A stretch of 64,000 nt of DNA from Vampirovibrio chlorellavorus. GTDB taxonomy: Bacteria; Cyanobacteriota; Vampirovibrionia; Vampirovibrionales; Vampirovibrionaceae. The notes below the pieces were generated by a model that ran no database searches, was not told the origin of the DNA, and saw nothing but the letters and a program-made list of their open reading frames with translations. The position numbers and the translations under genes are program-made. Of this stretch, positions 17,109 to 26,029 are shown in pieces. The first letter of the stretch is position 1. Each line of letters begins with the position of its first letter. The DNA is taken from NCBI GenBank assembly GCA_003149345.1, contig QFWI01000008.1, positions 868,001 through 932,000 of the forward strand, read 5' to 3'.

Positions 17109-18550
17109 GGTTTTCTCCCTGCCAGTAAAACCGGCAAATCCTGATGAATCACAAAGCCTGCCACCAGCCAGACATATGCGGTCTCAATGGGGGAATACAG
17201 TTTGTTGTGAAACGCCCCGGTCAGAAAAAAAATCAGGAAGCCACAGCAAGCCATGGCGTAGCCGATATTACGGGACAAGTCGGCGGTACTCAGGGTCTTA
17301 AATAACAACACACCAGTGATCAACAGATAGGGAATATAGTATAGCGTGGCGCCCACCACCCCAAATACCGATAAGGCGCAGGCCAGCGTATCATGTAAGT
17401 TAAAGTGGGCCAGTTGACGCTCCCGAAACATCCCATAGCCAAACAAAAACCGGGCAGTGGTTTGAAACGTCGTGACATTCTCAAGATTGATGCCCGCTTG
17501 ATAATCCTGGATAATTTTTTCCCGGCTACTGTTGCCCGACTCAATTTGACTCGGTGAAAACCGCCTGCCCAAATCGGGTGTGGCGAACAGGAACAAAGCC
17601 AACGGCACTATAACAATCAGGCATCCCCCAATAAAATTTTTAACTTGCCGCCAACTTTGAGTCACCACCAGCGACAAAGCCGTCATGATTACCACCAAGC
17701 CCAGAGCCACAATGGCGATTCGGGTCTGGGTCATACCCAAAACCACCAGACTCAGCATCAGGGTAGCGACCCAGTAAACCTTTTCCTTACCCTTGGCCAA
17801 AGCCAGATGGCTGCCAACCAACGTCAAAAATACGACAATAAATGGCCCCAGCCGCGTGGGCAGACGCATGATAGAAGAGACCCGAATCATGCCTCCGGCC
17901 AGTACAAACTGAAGCACGCCATACAACAGAATGCCATTAAACACCACACTCAGCGCAACCAGAAAACGCTTTAAAAATAGAGGATGATTGACGCTAAGAT
18001 CGTAAAGCAAACAGGGAATGTAAATGAGTGGATAAACTATGGTAAACCCCAGCAAAGAGGAAGCCCAGCCCAAAGACAGTGCGGGAAACCCCGGATCGAA
18101 TTGCATGCGATTGGTGAGTTGGACGGGTATTTCAACGGAACCCAGGGCGATGGCGGTAAAAAAGGAGATTAGTCCCAGCAGTACCAAGGGCGCTACCAGA
18201 AATCGCAAGCGGGTACTACGCCAGCGCAACATCAGATAAATACAGTTGGGCAGCGTGGCAGCCATCAAAGCCGGTGCGCATAGCGCGGAAAAAGCGTCTC
18301 CAAAAAAAATCAGAAAAGTATAAATCACCAGGCAAAACCGGCTGTTATTCCAGCTCAAAAACCAGAACAAAGGAATTATCGGCAGTAAAAAACCAAAAAG
18401 AAGGTGGATCTTGGGGGAGAGGCCCAGGGCGTCAATCAAGAAAGCGGATTGAAAAAAAACAGCCCAAAGCCCAATGATCATGACCGCTAAAATTCCAAAC
18501 AAAGCCACAGGAAATGAACGAGCCTGAGCAAGTGGACGGGGATGCATCAT
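17105..18550 (-). CDS. O-antigen ligase/polymerase (Wzy-like) membrane protein
   Basis: 481 aa, about 11-12 hydrophobic segments, with a large periplasmic loop late in the protein (about residues 325-385: RRFSPSQIESGNSSREK through YGMFRERQLAHFNLHDT). The H-N-x-x-x-D/H-D pattern in that loop (HFNLHDTLACALSVFG) is typical of the O-antigen ligase/Wzy_C family. Predicted to polymerise lipid-linked repeat units in the periplasm. Overlaps both neighbours by 4 nt (ATGA), showing tight co-translation with the Wza-like gene upstream and the glycosyltransferase downstream. Confidence 0.85.
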   Translation of the reverse strand: MMHPRPLAQARSFPVALFGILAVMIIGLWAVFFQSAFLIDALGLSPKIHLLFGFLLPIIPLFWFLSWNNSRFCLVIYTFLIFFGDAFSALCAPALMAATLPNCIYLMLRWRSTRLRFLVAPLVLLGLISFFTAIALGSVEIPVQLTNRMQFDPGFPALSLGWASSLLGFTIVYPLIYIPCLLYDLSVNHPLFLKRFLVALSVVFNGILLYGVLQFVLAGGMIRVSSIMRLPTRLGPFIVVFLTLVGSHLALAKGKEKVYWVATLMLSLVVLGMTQTRIAIVALGLVVIMTALSLVVTQSWRQVKNFIGGCLIVIVPLALFLFATPDLGRRFSPSQIESGNSSREKIIQDYQAGINLENVTTFQTTARFLFGYGMFRERQLAHFNLHDTLACALSVFGVVGATLYYIPYLLITGVLLFKTLSTADLSRNIGYAMACCGFLIFFLTGAFHNKLYSPIETAYVWLVAGFVIHQDLPVLLAGRKP

Positions 18551-19905
18551 GGGGTGACAACGTTGGTATTATCCAGAATGTACTTGATATTGGCAGCAGG
18601 CAAGGTGATTGCCGAAGCCGCGCCGAAAGCCGATTTAATCCAGTGCTTCCAGTTACCTTTGGACACAATGACTGAATCATTGGGAAACAGGATCATATCT
18701 TTCTTGGTGGCATCCACTTTTAAAGCCAGCATTTGTTGATTGGGCAGGGTTCTGGCCACAATCACCTGCTTGGGCTGCGCCTTGTCAATATCAAGCCCGG
18801 CCTTGGCCAGCACACTCTGCAAGCTCATTTCGGTTGGGCTTAACTGGTAGACATCAGGACGAGTCACATAACCGTAGACCCGAATGGGATAGGTATCCTG
18901 ACCCAAATTGCTGTTTGCCAGCAGCTTCAACACCTCAGGGTGATTCCACTGCGCGTTATCCAGTCGGGGAACATAGATCACGTCCTCCAGCCCCAGAGCC
19001 ACATCGTTCATCAATGCGCCGTAAGCCAGTAATTCCACAATGTTAGCCTCAACACATGAAGTCTTGTCCAGATTGAACACTTTGACATGGGCCAAATCCG
19101 CATCGGCCAGTAAGCCGCCAGCTTTCACCAGAGCTGTACTGAGGTGGTAATCCAGTCTGGGAGGATTAACCCCGGCTGGTGTCAAGGAGGAATTATCCTG
19201 CCCATCCAGCAAGTAAAGTCCCGGTTTTTTGACCGCTCCCAGAATATAAATTCTCTGCGGGGCAATTTTGTCCAGTGACACCGTAACAACCGGATAACGC
19301 AAGGCACTGGCAAACCCCTGAGTCAACAGAGCAGTCAGACTTTCCACACTCTGATTCATGGCATTGACTTTGCCCAGTAAGGGCAAGGCAATGGTGCCAT
19401 CCGGGGCAATTAAAATATTCCTGAGCGAAAACTCTGGATGATTCAATACCTGCAAGGAAATGACATCCCCCGGCTTTAAGTAATAGTCCTGCCACTGCGC
19501 TTTGGCGAGTAAAGGACGATTCTCGTTCTTGTTGAGCGAAACCGGATGAAAACCGGTCTCATCGGGATAGGGGGTTGATGTACCGGCATGAGCGCTTTCC
19601 ACCTCACCCGGAGCTTCAGGTTTTGAGTTTTGAGCCAAAAACTGCGTCCACCAGACAGAGAAGTCCTTCTCCGTCAGCACAACGGAAGAGGTACTTTTCA
19701 GGGAGTTTAGAAAAAGCGGAGCCGGATTGCTGTCGGTTTCCGCCCATGAAAACCGGGTGGCAGAGGAATCCGAACGAGTGGGTTTTTCTGGAATTCCAAC
19801 CTTGTCCATGGCCATTGCGGATTGAATGCTGGACAACGCCAGTAAAGCAAGCCCACAAAGCGCGGTGATGAATTTTTGATCCGTTTTTCTCAGACTCAGC
19901 AACAT
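18547..19905 (-). CDS. Wza-type outer-membrane polysaccharide export protein (OPX/SLBB)
   Basis: 452 aa with a signal peptide (hydrophobic about 13-32). The polysaccharide-export domain starts at YYLKPGDVISLQVLNHPEFS and continues DGTIALPLLGKVNA; an SLBB repeat follows (RIYILGAVKKPGLYLLDG), and a second one (PIRVYGYVTRPDVYQLSP). No lipobox Cys was found at the signal cleavage site, so it may not be lipidated as E. coli Wza is. The long region between signal peptide and export domain (about 33-150) is atypical. Forms the outer-membrane exit for the polysaccharide. Confidence 0.9.
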   Translation of the reverse strand: MLLSLRKTDQKFITALCGLALLALSSIQSAMAMDKVGIPEKPTRSDSSATRFSWAETDSNPAPLFLNSLKSTSSVVLTEKDFSVWWTQFLAQNSKPEAPGEVESAHAGTSTPYPDETGFHPVSLNKNENRPLLAKAQWQDYYLKPGDVISLQVLNHPEFSLRNILIAPDGTIALPLLGKVNAMNQSVESLTALLTQGFASALRYPVVTVSLDKIAPQRIYILGAVKKPGLYLLDGQDNSSLTPAGVNPPRLDYHLSTALVKAGGLLADADLAHVKVFNLDKTSCVEANIVELLAYGALMNDVALGLEDVIYVPRLDNAQWNHPEVLKLLANSNLGQDTYPIRVYGYVTRPDVYQLSPTEMSLQSVLAKAGLDIDKAQPKQVIVARTLPNQQMLALKVDATKKDMILFPNDSVIVSKGNWKHWIKSAFGAASAITLPAANIKYILDNTNVVTP

Positions 19906-19943
19906 ACTTCTTTATTCTTTCAAGCTCGGCTCAGGAAACGTTT

Positions 19944-22013
19944 TTAAGGGAATACAATGTTCCCGATCAGTTGCTCCGGTTGAATCGAGGACGCCAGAAA
20001 TTGCAATTCCCGAACATCGCTGGCAGACTTTGAAAACCCTACAATAACGCCATCCGCGATATCCTCAATCAAGGCCACCCGGTTCTGCCGTGCAATACCT
20101 TGATGATTGGCGCTGGCCTGATTATCACCGGGAGCGGACATCCACTGATGCACAAAGATCATGTGGAATCCCTGCTGTTCTTGCAAGTTGTTCAGAAAAC
20201 AGGGATCCAGGATATCTTCATCCAAAGTGTCCGCAAGCAACAGGTAAAGATTTTCCTGGGTACAGGAGCGATACAACTCCAGGCGACCCAGTTTCAGCAC
20301 CAGCAGTTTATTCCGAAACGGATTAAACAGAATGAAACCATCCAATGGTGCTGAACGCTGCGTGAAATATAAAATTTTCAACTCAGGATGCTTAAAGGCG
20401 TACAGTCCGCTCAGTACACTGGCCAAATTACCAGGATGCCAGAATGTCTCGGGCTTTTTACTGGAGCCATCGGCATAAATGGGTAAGGCGCACCGAGAGT
20501 CCGAATGATCAAACAGGGAAATAAAACACAGGGTTTGCAGCCCTCGTTTGCGAATTTGAAGGGCGATACCCTGACAAAGCGCAGAAAGCTCCTCGTACAA
20601 TTTTTCCGTGGTGCGGGGCAGCCTGCCGGAAAAATAACCCAATGGCAGCCCCGGTCTCTCCACCAATGGAATTCTGGGATCCAGAAACTCAGCGATGGCC
20701 ACGCTGGACAAAGCCAACACAAGACTGGCAATGCCTCCCAATAACACAGTGGTCTTCAGGGAAATCGGAAATACAGCCTCTCCCTGTTGAGGCTCCACCG
20801 GTGGTGTCAAAACCACAAAGGCCCCTAAATTCAGTAAGTTGGCTTGCTCCAAAATGGTTTCCTGAATTTTATCCTGAAGTTTCTCCTCTTCACTTTTCAA
20901 GGCATTCAGAGCCAACCTCAAGTCATCCATGTCCTTTTTCTCAAAGGCCACTGCTTTAAAGCCCTTGTTCAGCTGGGACAAAAAACTCTCGTAATAGGAT
21001 TTTTGCTGGAGCAAGGCTGCCCGCTGGGTGGTCAGTTCAATGAGCTGCTTGCCAAAGGTGACGTCCAGATCACTGAAGGCTTTGTCCTCTCCCCCCAGAG
21101 CGGCAGGATGAATACTTTGTTTGTAACTGCTCTGAATGCGCTGACTAATCAAACGCTCCAGGCGATGAATGACATCTTCCTTCTCCAGCACCACTGGATA
21201 GCTATCCGTAAAGGCGGATTTCAGTTTGGCCAGTTCTCCCTTTTCCAGGGCCAACTGCTTTTGCCAAATCTCCAGCTTGGGGTCGCTTTTAATGCCAACC
21301 AGGCGTTGCACCTGTAAGGGCGATAACCCCAGTATTTTTTCCAAATGTTTAATCTGCTTTTCTGTGGCCAGGATCTCCGCGCTGGTGGTGCCCAAGAGCT
21401 GTGTAAAATTACTTTTTAACTTGACCAGTTCCGAATTCTTGAGATCAATGTCCGTGGTGCCGCTGGAAGCCTCTACCTGTTTCAGGTTTTCGGCCAACCG
21501 CTGCCGATTCCTCTGAACTTCCGCCAGACGTACCTTTAAGAAATCAATCCCTTTTAAGCGGGTTTCCTGCGCGATATAAGCCAGCGCCTCTTCATAGGAT
21601 TTGAGGGTGTGGTCAAGCACTTTTTTGGCAAAATGAGCCGAGGTGTCCTGAAAATACAGATCAATCACCTTGGTAACCTGATTCAGCTCTGTGCTGACGT
21701 TACTATCGGCTCTCAACCGTTTCAGCAACAAGGCTTCACCCACATCCTTACGGTTGGGAAACTCCTTCCTCAGCCGACTCACCACTTTATCAATGACCAG
21801 ATTGGACTTTAAAATACGGATGTGATCCAAGGTGTCGTCGTACTCGTAAGCCTGAAACTGGTTTGGAATTTTACGCTGAATGTAGACGCTGGAGTTCACC
21901 TCATAGACGGGGGCGCTTAAACAGTGAATCAGCATGACAACCAGATACGAAAAACAGAATACAGCGGTGGCCAGCCAGCGATGGCGCTTTAAAACCAGAA
22001 AAATGGAGTCCAT
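19944..22013 (-). CDS. Wzc/GumC-like polysaccharide co-polymerase with degenerate kinase domain
   Basis: 689 aa. Membrane segment 1 is about residues 11-33 and segment 2 about 415-437, with a long coiled-coil periplasmic region between (LARVQRNRQRLAENLKQVEA-like heptads) and the Pro-rich P-V-E-P motif just before segment 2: the Wzz architecture. After segment 2 comes a cytoplasmic domain of about 240 aa laid out like a BY-kinase, ending DGVIVGFSKSASDVRELQFL...IGNIVFP, but the Walker A position reads FISLFDHSDSRCALPIYADG with no G-K-S/T and there is no Tyr cluster at the C-terminus. It probably regulates chain length without kinase activity. First gene of the operon; GGGAG lies 12 nt upstream. 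Confidence 0.88.
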   Translation of the reverse strand: MDSIFLVLKRHRWLATAVFCFSYLVVMLIHCLSAPVYEVNSSVYIQRKIPNQFQAYEYDDTLDHIRILKSNLVIDKVVSRLRKEFPNRKDVGEALLLKRLRADSNVSTELNQVTKVIDLYFQDTSAHFAKKVLDHTLKSYEEALAYIAQETRLKGIDFLKVRLAEVQRNRQRLAENLKQVEASSGTTDIDLKNSELVKLKSNFTQLLGTTSAEILATEKQIKHLEKILGLSPLQVQRLVGIKSDPKLEIWQKQLALEKGELAKLKSAFTDSYPVVLEKEDVIHRLERLISQRIQSSYKQSIHPAALGGEDKAFSDLDVTFGKQLIELTTQRAALLQQKSYYESFLSQLNKGFKAVAFEKKDMDDLRLALNALKSEEEKLQDKIQETILEQANLLNLGAFVVLTPPVEPQQGEAVFPISLKTTVLLGGIASLVLALSSVAIAEFLDPRIPLVERPGLPLGYFSGRLPRTTEKLYEELSALCQGIALQIRKRGLQTLCFISLFDHSDSRCALPIYADGSSKKPETFWHPGNLASVLSGLYAFKHPELKILYFTQRSAPLDGFILFNPFRNKLLVLKLGRLELYRSCTQENLYLLLADTLDEDILDPCFLNNLQEQQGFHMIFVHQWMSAPGDNQASANHQGIARQNRVALIEDIADGVIVGFSKSASDVRELQFLASSIQPEQLIGNIVFP

Positions 22014-22386
22014 GGCTGTCCAGCTCTCCCAAAAGACCTTTTGAACCCTTCCTTCGCTTGGGAAAAAACAAGCGATAGCCCCGGCAGGCTAAAGATCGTT
22101 TTCGGTCAATCACCGATCCCAACCGGTCATGTTCATATTAGTCCCAAGCAAAGCCAGACTTTATCCTTTAAATACAGGAGTTATTCGATCCCTCCCAAGC
22201 GATCGCTGAATGGAGCCTGGCGCCCCATGTCCCACTGAATTGCTGAAATCAAATGACAGACTCAAGGCCGAATCAGCCAAACCCTAAAACTATCGAGAGC
22301 CGCGTTCCCCAAATCCGGCTTTCAACTCCCTGCTCTCAAAGCGGCAAGGTCGGATTTTGATGAGACTTTAGCTCTTTTGGGCGGGT
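22014..22386. other. Intergenic region upstream of the exopolysaccharide operon
   Basis: 373 bp between the co-polymerase start and the stop of the small Gly/Asn-rich gene; it must contain the promoter of the 9.4-kb minus-strand operon. A 7-bp hairpin (TCGCTTG with CAAGCGA, 22054-22075) lies in the leader. I compared it with cyclic-di-GMP and other riboswitch cores and found no convincing match. No gene is visible. Confidence 0.5.
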
Positions 22387-22626
22387 TTATTTGTTTTTAA
22401 GCCGCTTATAACCCACATAGCTGGCGGATGATAATGCCGCAACCGCAACCAGGGCCAGACCCGGCGTTTTTTTGGGCCCATTCCCATTGCCATGTCCGTT
22501 GGCATTTCCGTTTCCATTTCCGGGGGCCGCCTCAGCGCTAAGGGTTAATACGCTGAGCAACAGAACTGTCACCGTACACAGCAAACCAGCGATTCTGAAA
22601 AGTTGATTCACAGCAATGCCTCTCAT
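22387..22626 (-). CDS. Small Gly/Asn-rich exported protein, candidate exosortase substrate
   Basis: 79 aa. Signal peptide (hydrophobic about 12-32, cleavage likely at AEA-AP), then a GN/HG-rich spacer (GNGNGNANGHGNGNGPKK), then a C-terminal tripartite signal: short motif TPGLAL, hydrophobic span LVAVAALSSASYVGY and a basic end KRLKNK. This layout (signal peptide, low-complexity mature part, motif plus membrane helix plus basic tail) is that of PEP-CTERM-type exosortase substrates, though the motif is P-G-L rather than P-E-P. It lies 154 bp from, and divergent to, the exosortase gene. The mature chain would be only about 20-25 residues. Confidence 0.75.
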   Translation of the reverse strand: MRGIAVNQLFRIAGLLCTVTVLLLSVLTLSAEAAPGNGNGNANGHGNGNGPKKTPGLALVAVAALSSASYVGYKRLKNK

Positions 22627-22780
22627 TAATTAATTGGTCAGAAATAAAGAGTCCCTCATCTGAATGTTGATCGATGTTTTTATAAATGTCAATCTTTTTA
22701 AGGGTTTTCCTATAAATCACAAGCGTTTTGATCCTTGAAACCCTCTCCCCCTTGGCGAGAGAACCCGGAGAATTTGCCCG

Positions 22781-24328
22781 GTGAAAATTTCTGAATTGCG
22801 GAAAAATTCAATCCTGCAATATTTGTTACTGGCCGTCTTGCTCCTTCTCATCAGTCTGCCGGTACTGACCAGCTGGCTGCAAACATTATGGCAACGCCCC
22901 CTGGAACAGAATTTAATCCAGCTGGTCGCTGCCACCGTGTTGCTGTTTGCCTTGTACAAGGGGCTAAAACGTGAAATGACCAAAGCGCCAAGCTGGCGAA
23001 CTTTTCTGGACACAAGCTGGACAGGGCTGGCTTTATTGTCGGGAGTTCTTTTGCTTCACGCCCTGTTTGGGTTCCTCCATATTAAATCCTTGTATTGGAT
23101 GAGCTATTTGGGCGTTCTGGCTTTTTCCTGCTGGACGCTGCTTGGTTTTAATCGTTTCCTGGGCTGTTTACCCTTTTTTCTGTTTTCTGCGTTTCTGCTG
23201 CCGGTTGTAAACGCTGAAATCCACACAGCCATCAGCCTCCCGTTGCAACTGATTTCAACCTGGATGGCCACCCAATTTTCCGCTTTATTTATTCCGCTCA
23301 CCTATCACCAGAACCTGATGTACATTAAAGGTGAGACCTTCGAAATTACCGCCGATTGTAGCGGTCTCCAAAGCTGGATTGGATTTATTTTCGCAGGCCT
23401 GCTCAAGCAGCTTTTCGAGGGATTTCAAAAACTGGAATTGGCTTTACTCATCCCCGTTTCCCTGATTCTTGCCTTGATCCTGAATAGCATCCGGTTATGC
23501 ATTACCGCACTGGTTGCCTACTTTACCACCGCGGATCAAGCGCTGGCCATTCATACCAATCTGGACTATGTTCTACTACCCATTGGCTTTTATCTCATTT
23601 GGGAAAGTGGCCACTGGTTGAAAGCCAAGTTTCCGTCCAAAATGGGGCACCCAGGCCAACCCATAGCGCCCCCCGTTTCCCCCGTAAAAAACGACCTCAT
23701 TACCGGCATCACCGCTGTTCTGTTTCTCGGTGTCATCACCTTTCATGCTATGGGCAAGCCGCCCGGCACCCAGGAAGGACAGCCTCATCTAAATTTCCCC
23801 CAACAACTGGCCCAGTGGACGGGAGAGGATCTGGCCTTGTCAGAAGCCGAAAAACAATCGCTGGCAGGCGCCCACATCATCAACCGGGCTTATCACCACA
23901 ATCACCAACGGTTGCTGCTAACGGTGCTTCAAAGTGAATCCGCGGAGTATATTCATAATTTTTGGGGATGCCTGGTGGGCCAGGGCCTGCAACCTAGACA
24001 GGTCGCCCACTTAAAGCTGATTCTGAACCAACGGGCTTATACCATTCCGGTCATCCAATATGAGTACAACCGGCAGCACTACTATGAGGCCATCTGGTAC
24101 CAGTGGGATACCGGCCTCACCGCCAATCGCTGGCAATGGTACAAAGCGGTGCTACAAGCCCATTTTGTGCAGCCAAAAACGGATTGGAAAGTTGTCACAG
24201 TCACTATGCCCCTGCCTACCCCGACGTCCTCATCCACGTTCTCATCAGGCCAAAAGCAGGATATAGAAACCTTGCAGGCGTTTTCTACGCTGGTACTGAA
24301 TACCTTGGCATCACACCCCTTAAACTGA
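22781..24328 (+). CDS. Exosortase with C-terminal EpsI-like (DUF3485) domain
   Basis: 515 aa, GTG start. About eight membrane helices in the first 290 residues carry the exosortase/archaeosortase active-site set: Cys193 in ITADCSGLQSWIGF, Arg238 in LNSIRLC and His258 in AIHTNLD. A soluble EpsI-type domain follows (about 310-500; LAQWTGEDLALSEAEK, QSESAEYIHNFWGCL, YYEAIWYQW), which in other bacteria is fused to or encoded next to exosortases of exopolysaccharide loci. It would cleave C-terminal signals of exported proteins in the inner membrane and transfer them to a surface glycan. Location beside a Wza/Wzc/Wzy operon fits the EPS-linked class. GGAG lies 10 nt before the GTG. Confidence 0.92.
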   Translation: MKISELRKNSILQYLLLAVLLLLISLPVLTSWLQTLWQRPLEQNLIQLVAATVLLFALYKGLKREMTKAPSWRTFLDTSWTGLALLSGVLLLHALFGFLHIKSLYWMSYLGVLAFSCWTLLGFNRFLGCLPFFLFSAFLLPVVNAEIHTAISLPLQLISTWMATQFSALFIPLTYHQNLMYIKGETFEITADCSGLQSWIGFIFAGLLKQLFEGFQKLELALLIPVSLILALILNSIRLCITALVAYFTTADQALAIHTNLDYVLLPIGFYLIWESGHWLKAKFPSKMGHPGQPIAPPVSPVKNDLITGITAVLFLGVITFHAMGKPPGTQEGQPHLNFPQQLAQWTGEDLALSEAEKQSLAGAHIINRAYHHNHQRLLLTVLQSESAEYIHNFWGCLVGQGLQPRQVAHLKLILNQRAYTIPVIQYEYNRQHYYEAIWYQWDTGLTANRWQWYKAVLQAHFVQPKTDWKVVTVTMPLPTPTSSSTFSSGQKQDIETLQAFSTLVLNTLASHPLN

Positions 24329-24369
24329 CCGCATTCCCATAACTATTCCCGTAACAAGGAGAACAACCC

Positions 24370-24588
24370 GTGTCCCGGAACGAGAAAAAGCTGCCTGCCT
24401 ACGCCCTGCTTTTGGGCGCATCGCTTTTGCCACTCACTTTGGGTGGCTGGATGTTGATCTTTCAGGCACAGGCCCAAACGCTCTTTCCCGAGAGTGGGCT
24501 TGAACCCTTGTTCGTGGGGACGATCCTGGTGGGTACGGGCCTGATGGACATCGCCTTTGCCGCTTTCCTCAAGAGCAGAGCGCAATAA
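24370..24588 (+). CDS. Two-helix small membrane protein downstream of exosortase
   Basis: 72 aa, GTG start with AGGAG 8 nt upstream and only 41 nt after the exosortase stop, so very likely co-transcribed with it. Two hydrophobic segments (about 10-33 and 49-67) separated by a short acidic loop (LFPESGLEP). No family recognised. A role in exosortase function or substrate handling is possible from position only. Confidence 0.6.
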   Translation: MSRNEKKLPAYALLLGASLLPLTLGGWMLIFQAQAQTLFPESGLEPLFVGTILVGTGLMDIAFAAFLKSRAQ

Positions 24589-24781
24589 ATACGTTTTTCC
24601 AGCTAAAGACAAGCCTAGCGCTCACTTTGCCACAAGCGTTTTAAGCCTTTGTAACATCTTGGCAGCCAGGATTTTGTCAGAGACGCTTGTTTGTTGTAGG
24701 TTTAAGAAATTCAAGAAAAGGGCTTTGTGTCCAGCCTTTCAAGTGGCTTCATTTACATCTCAGAATTGACAGATTTCCATT

Positions 24782-25198
24782 ATGATTCGGATTGAAACTG
24801 TTCGTCCTCAACTGCATGCCAAAAATAACCCCGCGCCGAGCGCTTTCCAGCAAATACAGGCGGAGGAGAGAGCTGATACGTTTGAACTGCGCAGACAAGC
24901 CACCCACCCTGCCCGCTTTCAAGGAAAACACCCACAAACCGCCTCAACCGGAGGCACGGACAGCCAAACGCTGTCTCCCAAAAAGCCGCCTGTCATTCAA
25001 AAACTGTTTGGCCAGCCCCGTAAAAACATGATGTGGACTTTGGGCTACAGCGTGGGTGGCGTTATGCTGCTGCCCATCCCCCCGGTGGCCACAGGAGCCT
25101 TTTGCCTGGCCCTTGTTCACCTCGTTTCGGCCACTTACCAATTCCTCAACCAAAAACCAGAGCCGCAGATCAGTCCTGCCCACTCGAGTTCGAACTAG
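24782..25198 (+). CDS. Hypothetical membrane protein with disordered N-terminus
   Basis: 138 aa. Residues 1-80 are polar and low in hydrophobic content (many Gln, Pro, Thr, Arg); residues about 83-125 form one or two hydrophobic helices (MMWTLGYSVGGVMLLPIP, GAFCLALVHLVSATYQFL); the tail is polar. No signal peptide and no known family. The start has no strong ribosome-binding site. The same layout, polar Pro/Ser-rich N-terminus then helices, occurs in several other unknowns of this window. Confidence 0.5.
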   Translation: MIRIETVRPQLHAKNNPAPSAFQQIQAEERADTFELRRQATHPARFQGKHPQTASTGGTDSQTLSPKKPPVIQKLFGQPRKNMMWTLGYSVGGVMLLPIPPVATGAFCLALVHLVSATYQFLNQKPEPQISPAHSSSN

Positions 25199-25309
25199 CC
25201 CGTCACCTGTATTCCAGTGAATAGCGGTGGTACAATGTTCCCAGTTATCGGCGAGTGACGGGCGAAAGAACCCTGTTACCCACAGCAAGCGCGTTGGATC
25301 GGTTTCCGC

Positions 25310-25909
25310 ATGTTGGATGTTCATTTTTGGGAAAATCGTTACATCACCCAAAACACAGGTTGGGATTTGGCAGGCCCTTCTCCGCATTTTGTGGCATTGC
25401 TCAAAAACCCACCTGAATGCCTAAAGCCGGGCGCTATGGCCGTACTGGGATGTGGACGTGGCCACGACGCCGCTTTATTCGCACAACACGGCTTTCAGGT
25501 CACCGGTTTTGATTACGCCAGCAGCGCCGTGCAGGAGGCCCGCCAACGTTATGGGCAGTGGGCCGATTTTCAGCAGGTCGATATTTTTACCCTTTCCCAC
25601 CCCGATTCGCCCTTTGCTCACCAGTTTGACTATGTTTTGGAACACACCTGCTTTTGCGCCATTTTGCCCAAGCAACGCACCGATTACCTGAAAACCGTCA
25701 CGCACCTGCTAAAGCCTGGGGGTTCCCTGATCGGCGTTTTCTGGGAGCATGATGATCCCGATGGCCCTCCGTTTAGCAGCACGCTGGAGGAGATAAATAC
25801 CCTGTTTGGCCATGACTTTGACATCAGTTCCCTGGAAGAACGCCAGCCTGCCAACAGCCGCCGTGGCATCGAACGCTTGATGATTCTCCGCCGAAAAAAG
25901 GAACTTTAG
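25310..25909 (+). CDS. Class I SAM-dependent methyltransferase (TPMT-like)
   Basis: 199 aa. FWENRYITQNTGWDLAGPSP at the N-terminus is the thiopurine/halide methyltransferase (TPMT) family entry motif. Motif I is AVLGCGRGHDAALFAQHGF, followed by the VTGFDYASSAVQEAR acidic strand and a catalytic-site VLEHTCFCAI. Family members methylate S, Se, Te or halide acceptors. No ribosome-binding site is evident at the ATG. The gene stands between two unrelated single genes. Confidence 0.85.
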   Translation: MLDVHFWENRYITQNTGWDLAGPSPHFVALLKNPPECLKPGAMAVLGCGRGHDAALFAQHGFQVTGFDYASSAVQEARQRYGQWADFQQVDIFTLSHPDSPFAHQFDYVLEHTCFCAILPKQRTDYLKTVTHLLKPGGSLIGVFWEHDDPDGPPFSSTLEEINTLFGHDFDISSLEERQPANSRRGIERLMILRRKKEL

Positions 25910-26029
25910 AACGTTCAGTGCGCAAACGCGGAGAAAGTCCCTACAATAAAATGAGTGATCTGGCGTCAGGTTCATCGGCTTTGCCAGGTTGACCTGTTTC
26001 CCCTCAATGCTCTGGGAGTATCGACTGAA

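Noticed and set aside
22199-22206. GCGATCGC (cyanobacterial HIP1 octamer), also at 43558
   Set aside because: Only two copies noticed in 64 kb, near chance expectation; HIP1 is not enriched, so it does not help placement.
22014-22386. Possible cyclic-di-GMP or other riboswitch before the exopolysaccharide operon
   Set aside because: Isolated fragments such as GCAAAGCC occur, but the ordered core motifs are missing on both strands.
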